Positions 1 to 6,383 of a stretch of 17,673 bases of DNA are shown here, piece after piece. Where the stretch lies: contig CAMLRG010000111.1 of the NCBI GenBank assembly GCA_946482335.1, positions 1 through 17,673 of the forward strand, read 5' to 3'. The position numbers and the translations under genes were made by a program. The notes beneath the pieces are model-generated. The model ran no database searches, was not told the DNA's origin, and saw only the letters and a program-made list of their open reading frames with translations. This DNA is from an uncultured Duganella sp. (GTDB lineage: Bacteria > Pseudomonadota > Gammaproteobacteria > Burkholderiales > Burkholderiaceae). Every line of letters begins with the position of its first letter. Within the stretch, counting starts at the first letter, position 1.

Positions 1-899
1 GTGGGAACGGCCAGGGCCCGTGCGGTTTCAATATCGGCGAAACCGTCCACGCCCACGTAACGCTGCGGATAGCGCTCGGCGCGGTGGTCGAGCCAGCGCT
101 CGCTGGTGATGTAGTAATTCAGGCCGATGATGTCCGGCGGGCAGGGATTTTCGCTGAACCACAACAGCTCGTCCTCGGTGAGCCCGCCGCGTACGGTGAG
201 GTAGCTCCACAGGGCATGCTCATGGTTCACGCGCCCGCACAGCAGGTCCCAGGCCAGCCAGCGGCGATCATTGTAGAAGTCCGCCCAGTCGGAAAGCTCC
301 GGCGTGCTGTACGTCTTGCCGAGGTCGTCGGTCTGCACCAGCTTGGCGTGCGGATTGACGGCGCGGATGGCGCGCATGGCCAGCACCGTGCCCTTGCATT
401 GATGGATCAGGGCGCGCAGGAAGGTCTCGTCGTCGCGGCCATGCGGGTACCACAGGCCATACAGGCCGCAGAAGCGGGCCGTGGTCAAGGGTTCGTTGAC
501 GGGCGTGTAGTACTCGAGCCAGGGGTAGCGTTGCGCGACCGCGCCGGCGTATTCGGCCAGTTGCTCCGGGAAGGCCGGGTCCACCAGGCTGGTATGCAAA
601 GGGCCGCTGCCGTGATGCACCAGCCCCACGATGGGGGTGACGCCCAGTGCCTGCAGGGCCGGCAGCCGTTTGTCCGGCTGGGTCCAGTCGGCATCGGCCA
701 GGCTGTTCGGCGCCACCCGTTCCCATAGCACCGGGTAGCGCAGCGCACGGATCCCCAGCGCCGCAAAGCGGTCGAGGTCATCCTCGCGCCGGTCATGGCC
801 GTTCTGCGCTATCTGGCTGAAGTATTGATCGGATACGCGGTTGACGGTGCCTTCCAGCCCGCCCCACAGTTCTAAGGTGGTTGGCTTGTTTGTTGGCAT
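1..899 (-). CDS. GH1-like glycosidase-fold protein, N-terminal part (3' end outside window)
   Basis: The reading frame is open from an ATG at 899 down to the left edge, giving 299 visible residues. It opens with a start like LWGGLEGTVNRV, then RYPVLWERV near residues 54-62. TPVNEP at 132-137 matches the glycoside hydrolase family 1 acid/base motif (Asn135-Glu136), and IGLNYY at 258-263 is also GH1-like. The nucleophile glutamate would lie further on and is not visible. From memory, GH1-like domains with this start are often fused to a C-terminal RmlD-type (dTDP-4-dehydrorhamnose reductase) domain in Betaproteobacteria and cyanobacteria, and this protein may be one. That is inference, because the C-terminus is missing. 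No signal peptide is seen, so a cytoplasmic role in sugar or nucleotide-sugar metabolism is likely. The ribosome binding site is weak. The gene diverges from mscS. Confidence 0.8.
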   Translation of the reverse strand, partial: MPTNKPTTLELWGGLEGTVNRVSDQYFSQIAQNGHDRREDDLDRFAALGIRALRYPVLWERVAPNSLADADWTQPDKRLPALQALGVTPIVGLVHHGSGPLHTSLVDPAFPEQLAEYAGAVAQRYPWLEYYTPVNEPLTTARFCGLYGLWYPHGRDDETFLRALIHQCKGTVLAMRAIRAVNPHAKLVQTDDLGKTYSTPELSDWADFYNDRRWLAWDLLCGRVNHEHALWSYLTVRGGLTEDELLWFSENPCPPDIIGLNYYITSERWLDHRAERYPQRYVGVDGFADIETARALAVP

Positions 900-1004
900 T
901 GTTATGGCTTGCGAGTCGTGGTGGCAAGAGTATCCCGAAGTTTTCGACGAGGTGGCGCAACCTTGCCTGTAGTCACGCGTGCGCGCCTGGCCACCGCGCT
1001 TCGC

Positions 1005-1010
1005 TACACT
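1005..1010 (+). promoter_or_regulatory. Possible -10 element (TACACT) of the mscS gene
   Basis: TACACT ends 6 bases before the preferred ATG of the MscS gene at 1017. A start point the usual 6-7 bases downstream would fall on or next to that ATG, implying a leaderless or nearly leaderless mRNA. No convincing -35 hexamer is visible about 17 bp upstream and no Shine-Dalgarno sequence precedes the ATG. Low-confidence inference. Confidence 0.35.
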
Positions 1011-1016
1011 GCGCGG

Positions 1017-2126
1017 ATGCGTTATACCTTCCTCGGAAACTCTGTCGAAGCATGGGGTACGGCGTTGGCCGTGATGGCAGCGGTGGTCATGGTGCTGTAC
1101 CTGGTGAAATGCGTCGCGGTGCGGCGGCTGGCGGTGATCGCCGAACGTACCCATACGGCCATCGACGACTGGCTGGTGCGGGCGCTGCGCAAGACCTGGC
1201 TGCTGACCATCGTGGTGGGCGGCGCTTGGCTGGGAAGCCAGATGCTGGACCTGGCCCCGAAACAGCAGATGTGGATGTGGCGCATCACGGCTACCACGCT
1301 GCTGCTGCAGGGCGGTGTCTGGGGCGACAGCCTGGTGCGCTCGTGGCGCGGGTATTACCGTGCCCGCAATGAGAATGGTGCCTCTGCCACCTCAGCCGCG
1401 ATCATCGACTTCGTGCTGCGCATGATCGTCTGGATCGTCTTCACCCTGATGGTGCTGGACAACCTGGGCTTCAATATCACCACCCTGGTGGCCAGTCTTG
1501 GCATCAGCGGCATCGCGGTGGCGCTGGCGGTACAGAACATCCTGGGCGACCTGTTTGCATCGCTGTCCATCGTGCTGGACAAACCTTTCGTGGTGGGCGA
1601 TTTCATCATCGTGGACGATAAGCTCGGCACCGTCGAATACATCGGCTTGAAGACCACGCGCCTGCGCGGCCTGGGCGGCGACCAGATCATCTTCTCCAAT
1701 GGCGACATCCTCAAGGCCCGCATCCTGAACCAGACGCGCATGCAGATGCGCCGCGCCGCCTTCATCCTGCGGGTACGCCACGGTACCACCGAAGAGCAAT
1801 TGCGCGCGATCCCGCAAATCCTGAAGGCGGCAGTGCTGACCCAGGAAGGGACCGCCACGTTCGAACGCTCGCATTTCTCGGGCTTGGGAGAATGGTCGTT
1901 TGATTTTGAAACCGTCTACTGGATCAAGTCGCCGGACTATTTCGTGTTCATGGACACGCAGGAAGCGATTTACCTGCATGTGGTGGGCGCGCTGGCCGAG
2001 CGCGGCATCGAGCTTGCCATCCCCATGCGGCTCATGATGCCGGCGCCGGCCGCCGAGGCACCGCCGGCCGCCGCGGCACCGCCCAGGGAAGCGCCACAAC
2101 CATCGCGCGCAAGTCCCGTGCACTGA
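1017..2126 (+). CDS. MscS-family mechanosensitive ion channel
   Basis: This 369-residue membrane protein should release solutes through the inner membrane during osmotic downshock. Hydrophobic segments lie near residues 13-34, 61-78, 85-105, 128-150 and 153-175. The last is the Gly/Ala-rich pore helix (ASLGISGIAVALAVQN), followed by the MscS beta-domain signature (DKPFVVGDFI at 188-197 and FSNGDILK near 226-233). The C-terminal tail is rich in Pro and Ala. With five membrane segments it is larger than E. coli MscS (286 aa, three helices), which resembles the YbdG/YnaI-type members. The frame stays open upstream to 909, but that extension is Arg-rich and unlike the family, so the ATG at 1017 is preferred. 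The neighbours downstream are cation antiporters, which fits osmotic and ionic homeostasis. Confidence 0.9.
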   Translation: MRYTFLGNSVEAWGTALAVMAAVVMVLYLVKCVAVRRLAVIAERTHTAIDDWLVRALRKTWLLTIVVGGAWLGSQMLDLAPKQQMWMWRITATTLLLQGGVWGDSLVRSWRGYYRARNENGASATSAAIIDFVLRMIVWIVFTLMVLDNLGFNITTLVASLGISGIAVALAVQNILGDLFASLSIVLDKPFVVGDFIIVDDKLGTVEYIGLKTTRLRGLGGDQIIFSNGDILKARILNQTRMQMRRAAFILRVRHGTTEEQLRAIPQILKAAVLTQEGTATFERSHFSGLGEWSFDFETVYWIKSPDYFVFMDTQEAIYLHVVGALAERGIELAIPMRLMMPAPAAEAPPAAAAPPREAPQPSRASPVH

Positions 2127-2127
2127 G

Positions 2128-2149
2128 CAGCTTTCCGACCGGGGAGCTG
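2128..2149 (+). terminator. Hairpin just after mscS, possible terminator
   Basis: Two bases after the mscS stop, 2128-2136 can pair with 2141-2149 as a 9-bp stem (two G-U pairs) closed by the loop GACC. The following stretch (TATTAACTAT) is A/T-rich but not a clean T-run, so intrinsic termination is plausible and not certain. It separates mscS from the promoter at 2162. Confidence 0.5.
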
Positions 2150-2161
2150 TATTAACTATCG

Positions 2162-2167
2162 TATAAT
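2162..2167 (+). promoter_or_regulatory. -10 element TATAAT for the leader RNA and antiporter operon
   Basis: A perfect TATAAT lies in an otherwise GC-rich window. A start point 6-7 bases downstream falls at about 2174, which is 2-3 bases before the first paired base of the leader RNA at 2177. I see no good -35 at the usual spacing, because that position overlaps the hairpin at 2128-2149. An activator or a weak -35 may be involved. Confidence 0.6.
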
Positions 2168-2173
2168 TGCCGG

Positions 2174-2250
2174 CAAGGGTGTCCGCACGATCGGTGCGAC
2201 AGGATTCGCGTCGGTCGGGCCGCCACGCGCAACTGATGACGCCCAGACTT
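2174..2250 (+). promoter_or_regulatory. Structured leader RNA, candidate cation riboswitch (nhaA-I/Li+ class is the first to test)
   Basis: The 5' leader of the antiporter operon folds by eye into a three-way junction. P1 pairs GGGUGUC (2177-2183) with GACGCCC (2238-2244), 7 bp with one U-G. P2 pairs CGCAC (2184-2188) with GUGCG (2194-2198). P3 pairs CGCGU (2207-2211) with ACGCG (2225-2229), with an inner CGG/CCG. Two 8-base strands stay unpaired: ACAGGAUU (2199-2206) and CAACUGAU (2230-2237). P1 ends 10 bases before the ATG at 2255, where no Shine-Dalgarno is visible, so folding could gate translation. Established knowledge: riboswitch classes upstream of Na+/H+ antiporter genes exist (nhaA-I and nhaA-II for Li+, DUF1646 for Na+). 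The nhaA-I assignment rests on my memory of its architecture and gene context and is not verified. Confidence 0.6.
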
Positions 2251-2254
2251 GCTG

Positions 2255-3508
2255 ATGCACCCTACCACCCTCGAGCTGCTTGGCGCGGCACTGTTCGGCA
2301 TTGCCGTTCTCCACACGTTCTCCACGGGCCTGTTCGAGCGCCTGGCACACCGCCATCCCCGCCACGGCGGCATCTGGCATTTGCTGGGGGAGGTGGAGGT
2401 CGTTTTTGGCTTCTGGGCCATGGTGCTGGTCCTGTTCATGTTCGTCCTCAACGGCAAGGAGGACGCGACGCGCTATATCGATGGCCGCAATTTCACCGAG
2501 CCGCTGTTCGTGTTCGCCATCATGGTGATCGCCGGCACCCGCCCGATCCTGCAGTGCACGGCGCGGGCGGTAGCCTTCCTGGCACGGCGCCTGCCGCTGT
2601 CGCCCAACATCGCGCTGTACGTGGTGGTGCTGACCGTGGTGCCGATCCTGGGTTCGTTCATCACTGAGCCGGCCGCCATGACGCTGGCTGCGCTGATGCT
2701 GCGTGAGAATTTCTATCGCCATCCGCTGTCATCGCGTCTCAAGTACGTGACGCTGGGCACCTTGTTTGTCAATGTTTCGATCGGCGGCACGCTGACCACC
2801 TTCGCGGCGCCGCCCGTGCTGATGGTCGCCGGCGCCTGGGGCTGGAACCTGCCGTTCATGCTCGCCACCTTCGGCTGGAAGGCCGCCATCGCCATCGTCA
2901 CCAACGCTGCGCTGGCCGCCTTCTTCTTCCGCAAGGAACTGGCGGGCATCGGCGGGGAGCCCGAGCGCGTCGATCCGGTGCCGTTCCCGATGGTGCTGGT
3001 GCACATCCTTTTCCTGGTGGTGGTGGTGATGTTCTCGCACCACCCGGCGGTGTTCATGGGGGCGTTCCTGTTTTTCCTCGGCATCGCGCAGGCTTATCCC
3101 CGGCACCAGGACCCGCTGATCCTGAAAGAGGCGCTGCTGGTGGCGTTCTTCCTGGGAGGGCTGGTCGTGCTGGGCGGCCAGCAGACCTGGTGGCTCGAAC
3201 CCTTGCTCCTGGGCCTGGACGCGAATGCCGTGTTTTACGGGACGGCGGCGCTGACCGCCATCACGGACAATGCCGCGCTGACCTACCTGGCATCGCTGGT
3301 GCCAGGCCTGACGCCGCAGTTCCAGGCGGCCCTGGTGGCCGGCGCTGTGACTGGCGGGGGCTTGACGATCATTGCCAACGCGCCCAATCCGGCCGGCGCG
3401 GCGATCCTGCGCGAGGGATTCGAGGACGGCGCGATCCGTGCTGAATTCCTGTTGCTGGGCGCGCTCGTCCCAACGGTGGTGGCAGCTTGCGCTTTCCGGC
3501 TTCTGTAA
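2255..3508 (+). CDS. Putative Na+/H+ antiporter (Na_H_antiport_3-like)
   Basis: A 417-residue polytopic membrane protein with about ten hydrophobic segments. It has family-like stretches such as HTFSTGLFERLAHRHP near the N-terminus, LGSFITEPAAMTLAAL mid-protein and TDNAALTYLASLVPGL in the C-terminal half. Acidic and polar residues inside membrane segments (ITEPA, ITDNA) are typical of ion-transport sites in antiporter folds. I place it in the poorly characterised putative Na+/H+ antiporter family (Pfam Na_H_antiport_3); ion specificity is inferred from the family name. The start is ATG 2255. A TTG two codons earlier (2249) is in frame but no better supported. It lies directly behind the structured leader and 49 bp before the next exchanger gene, so it is probably the first gene of a three-gene operon. 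Confidence 0.85.
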   Translation: MHPTTLELLGAALFGIAVLHTFSTGLFERLAHRHPRHGGIWHLLGEVEVVFGFWAMVLVLFMFVLNGKEDATRYIDGRNFTEPLFVFAIMVIAGTRPILQCTARAVAFLARRLPLSPNIALYVVVLTVVPILGSFITEPAAMTLAALMLRENFYRHPLSSRLKYVTLGTLFVNVSIGGTLTTFAAPPVLMVAGAWGWNLPFMLATFGWKAAIAIVTNAALAAFFFRKELAGIGGEPERVDPVPFPMVLVHILFLVVVVMFSHHPAVFMGAFLFFLGIAQAYPRHQDPLILKEALLVAFFLGGLVVLGGQQTWWLEPLLLGLDANAVFYGTAALTAITDNAALTYLASLVPGLTPQFQAALVAGAVTGGGLTIIANAPNPAGAAILREGFEDGAIRAEFLLLGALVPTVVAACAFRLL

Positions 3509-3557
3509 GGAAGCGTCGCGATGCGTTTGGCGGGCTTACGGTGAGGACGGATGCGCC

Positions 3558-4517
3558 ATGAACGGATCTCCAGCGTGGATCCATGCGGCGACGCTGCTTG
3601 CAGCCAGCATCCTGGCCGGGATAGGGGGCGAGATGTTCGTGCGCGGCGTTATTGGCACGGCCGCGCGCTGGCGGCTGTCCGAGCTGATGGTGGCCATGAC
3701 GATCGCCGCATGTGCTACCTCCGCGCCGGAACTGACCGTGGCGATCGTGGCTTCCGCTGAAGGCCACTCAGCGCTGGCCCTGGGCGACGCGCTGGGTAGC
3801 AACGTCACCAATATCCTTCTGATCCTGGGGGCAGCTTTGCTGTTCGGGCGCATGGCGGCCAATCTCGACGCCATACGCTGGCACCTGGCCTGCGCCATTG
3901 CTGTGCCGGTAGCGACATGGGGCCTGTTGGCCGATGGTACACTGTCGCGTTGGGACGGGGGACTGCTGTTGCTTGGTTTCGCGGCGTGGCTGACCATGAC
4001 CGTCGTCGGTATCCGCCGCGCCATGGCGGGCGTTGCGGCTAAGCCGGACGAGGCTCCGGCGCTGCGGCCGCTGGCATTGATGGCATTGCTGGCGGGCGGG
4101 GTGGCGGTCCTGGCCGTGGCGGGCCAGCTGTTTGCCACAGGCGGGCGGGCGCTGGCGGAGCTGTTCGGTTTTTCCGAAGCGGTTGTCGGCGCTACGGTGG
4201 TAGCGCTGGGCACATCGATGCCGGAACTCATGACCACATTGATAGCGCGTTGGCGCGGGCACCACGATATAGGAGTAGGTACGCTATTGGGCAGCAATTT
4301 GTTTAACGGACTCGCGATCCTGGGCACTGCGGCGGTGATAACCCCGATCCATCCACCGCTGCCGCCGGTATGGGTGGTGCTGGCCGCCGGCGTGCTGGCC
4401 GTGGTCCTGCTGGTGCCGCAGCGGGAAGGCCTGGGCCGATGGCGCGGCGTGACGATGCTGGGCTGCTATGCCCTGTACGTGGCGGCCCTGGCGGCGGCGC
4501 CTGGGCCTGGCATTTAG
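3558..4517 (+). CDS. CaCA-family Na+/Ca2+-type exchanger (YrbG-like)
   Basis: This 319-residue protein has the two inverted alpha-repeats of Ca2+/cation antiporters. Alpha-1 (about residues 43-92) contains ATSAPEL and GDALGSNVTNILLILG. Alpha-2 (about residues 210-257) contains ALGTSMPEL and LLGSNLFNGLAILG. The catalytic Glu of each PEL motif is present (Glu58 in the first). The canonical GTS of alpha-1 reads ATS here (Ala53), while alpha-2 keeps GTS. The length is typical for bacterial YrbG-type members. The ATG at 3558 is preceded by GAGGA (3543-3547). The frame is open far upstream, but that part overlaps the previous gene and is not family-like. Role: exchange of Ca2+ or a related cation for Na+ or H+ at the inner membrane. 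The next gene starts 12 bp later, so the two are co-transcribed. Confidence 0.88.
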   Translation: MNGSPAWIHAATLLAASILAGIGGEMFVRGVIGTAARWRLSELMVAMTIAACATSAPELTVAIVASAEGHSALALGDALGSNVTNILLILGAALLFGRMAANLDAIRWHLACAIAVPVATWGLLADGTLSRWDGGLLLLGFAAWLTMTVVGIRRAMAGVAAKPDEAPALRPLALMALLAGGVAVLAVAGQLFATGGRALAELFGFSEAVVGATVVALGTSMPELMTTLIARWRGHHDIGVGTLLGSNLFNGLAILGTAAVITPIHPPLPPVWVVLAAGVLAVVLLVPQREGLGRWRGVTMLGCYALYVAALAAAPGPGI

Positions 4518-4529
4518 CGGAAGGGCCGG

Positions 4530-6281
4530 ATGTCCATCCATCATTTGCGCGAAGCGCTCCTGTTCCTGGCCCTGGCCGGCATCCTGGTGCCGGTGCTGCA
4601 GCGCCTGCGCGTCAACCAGACGGTGGGCTTCCTGCTGGTGGGAATCCTGTTCGGGCCGCATGGCTTTGCCAGCTGGTGGCCCGGCATGCCTGCGCTGGCC
4701 TGGGCCAGCTTCCAGAACGTGGAAGCGATCAAGCCGGTGGCGGAACTGGGCATTGTATTCCTCATGTTCATGATCGGGCTCGAACTGTCCCCGGGGCGCC
4801 TGTGGGCGCTGCGCCGCGACGTGTTCGGCACGGGCCTGGCGCAGGTCACGGTGAGCGGCGTCCTGATCGGTCTGTTTGCCCTGGCGTTCGGCAATAGCGG
4901 CGCTGCGGCCGCCGCCATCGGCATCACGCTGGCCATGTCCAGCACGGCCGTGGTGATGGACCTGATGAGCCGCCAGCACACCTTGCGTACCACGCTGGGC
5001 CAGAAATGCTTCGCCATCCTGATGCTGCAGGACCTGGCCGTGGTGCCGGCGCTGATCCTGGTGGAAGGACTGGGGCAGGGCGCCGGCCAGGCATTGTGGC
5101 TGACGCTGGTGCTGGCGGTGCTGCAGGCGGTGGCGACCATTGGCGTGCTGTATTTCCTGGGCAAGCGCGTCACTAAGCCGCTGTTCGCGTCGCCGGTGGT
5201 GCAGCGGCAGCCGGAAGTGTTTGTCGCCCTGATCCTGCTGCTGACGCTCGGCATCGCCGCGCTCACGGCGTGGAGCGGGCTGTCGCTGGCGCTCGGCGCG
5301 TTGCTGGCGGGGCTGCTGCTGGCCGACAGCGAGTTCCAGTATGAAGTCGAGATTATTGTCGAGCCGTTCAAGGGGCTGCTGCTGGGCTTGTTCTTCATGT
5401 CGGTCGGGATGGATATCGACCTGCGCGTCGCGGCCGAGTATCCGCTGCTGTTGCCGGCCTCGGTGCTGTCCCTGCTGGCATTGAAGGGGGCGGTGGTGGC
5501 GGTGCTGCTGCGCGGCCTTGGCTGGCGGCGCGCGCTGCATGGCGGCCTGTTGCTCGGGCAGGGCGGGGAGTTTGCCTTCATTATCCTGGCTTACGCGGTG
5601 AGCACCCAGGTGCTCTCACGCGAGGGCAGCCAGTTCCTGCTGCTGGTGGTGGGCCTGAGCATGCTGCTTGCCCCGTTGGCTGCGGCAGCCGGCAGCATGC
5701 TGGTGCGCCAGGGACAGCGCGGCGACGACGGCGCTGCCGCAGCGGCCAGCGAACCGGCGGTGCGATTGAGCGGACACGTCATCATCGGCGGCTATGGCCG
5801 GGTCGGCCAATTGGTTGCGGACGTGTTGAAGAAGCAGGGATTTGGCTATGTTGCGGTGGAGCGCGACCGGCAGCTGGTCGAAGTGGCGCGCCGCGAGCGC
5901 CATGAGGAATGCGTGTTTACGGGCGATGCTTCCCTGCCCGAGATGCTGCAACGGCTGGGCATTACGGACGCATCGTGCGTGGTGCTGACAATGGATGATC
6001 CACGGGCCGCCTTGCATGCCGTGACCGCCCTGCGGCGGCACTACCCGGAGCTGTGTTTGCTGGCACGCGCGCGCGACGAGCGGCATGGGCGTGCGCTGAA
6101 AGCGGCAGGGGCGACCGAGGTGGTGTCCGAAGCGGTGGAGTCGGGCTTGCAACTGGCGTGCTCTGCGCTGACGGCGGCCGGCATGCCGATCGGTGCAGCG
6201 GACTTCCATGTCGACCGCAAGCGCGAGGAGCTGCGGGCAAAGATCGACGTGCCGCGAGGGGGCGGAGCGCGCGATCAATGA
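4530..6281 (+). CDS. CPA2 monovalent cation:proton antiporter with RCK/TrkA-N domain (KefB/KefC-like)
   Basis: A 583-residue protein. Residues 1 to about 390 are a polytopic antiporter domain with typical motifs (VNQTVGFLLVGILFGP, GLELSPGRLW, LGALLAGLLLADSEFQYE, LGQGGEFAFI). From about residue 413 there is a Rossmann-type RCK domain with the nucleotide-binding glycines GGYGRVGQ near 419-426, an acidic strand end (VERDR) and a GDAS loop. In this family K+ efflux in exchange for H+ is gated by NAD(H) or glutathione adducts at the RCK domain; which ligand acts here cannot be told. The length matches Kef-type transporters. ATG 4530 is preceded by GGAAGGG and lies 12 bp after the exchanger stop. 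It is the last gene of the cation operon and converges on pfkA. Confidence 0.9.
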   Translation: MSIHHLREALLFLALAGILVPVLQRLRVNQTVGFLLVGILFGPHGFASWWPGMPALAWASFQNVEAIKPVAELGIVFLMFMIGLELSPGRLWALRRDVFGTGLAQVTVSGVLIGLFALAFGNSGAAAAAIGITLAMSSTAVVMDLMSRQHTLRTTLGQKCFAILMLQDLAVVPALILVEGLGQGAGQALWLTLVLAVLQAVATIGVLYFLGKRVTKPLFASPVVQRQPEVFVALILLLTLGIAALTAWSGLSLALGALLAGLLLADSEFQYEVEIIVEPFKGLLLGLFFMSVGMDIDLRVAAEYPLLLPASVLSLLALKGAVVAVLLRGLGWRRALHGGLLLGQGGEFAFIILAYAVSTQVLSREGSQFLLLVVGLSMLLAPLAAAAGSMLVRQGQRGDDGAAAAASEPAVRLSGHVIIGGYGRVGQLVADVLKKQGFGYVAVERDRQLVEVARRERHEECVFTGDASLPEMLQRLGITDASCVVLTMDDPRAALHAVTALRRHYPELCLLARARDERHGRALKAAGATEVVSEAVESGLQLACSALTAAGMPIGAADFHVDRKREELRAKIDVPRGGGARDQ

Positions 6282-6383
6282 CGCCCGCTCCAACGTTGAG
6301 CGCTGCGATTGAGCGCGGGGCCGCGCGGTTGGCGCAGGGATCCGAGGAGCGGCTGGCGCCGCCGGCCATCGGCAACCTGAAGA
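6282..6383. other. Convergent intergenic gap between the Kef-like gene and pfkA
   Basis: About 100 bp. One short hairpin (GCGGC-TGGC-GCCGC, near 6348-6361) is present without a T-run on either side. No convincing terminator, gene or RNA is seen. Confidence 0.4.

Noticed and set aside
909..1016. Upstream extension of MscS to the start at 909
   Set aside because: The added 36 residues are Arg-rich, unlike MscS N-termini, and would span the probable -10 element.
2174..2250. Fluoride (crcB) riboswitch, suggested by CTGATGAC near the 3' end of the leader
   Set aside because: The 5' half lacks the GGNGATG-type strand that pairs back just after the first stem. The region instead folds as a three-way junction, and the genes are cation antiporters, not CrcB/Fluc.
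4284..5540. 418-residue open frame on the minus strand opposite the Kef-like antiporter
   Set aside because: Gln/His/Arg-rich low-complexity translation typical of antisense frames; the plus strand encodes a clear antiporter.
6348..6361. Terminator between the Kef-like gene and pfkA
   Set aside because: Only a 5-bp stem without a T-run in either direction.
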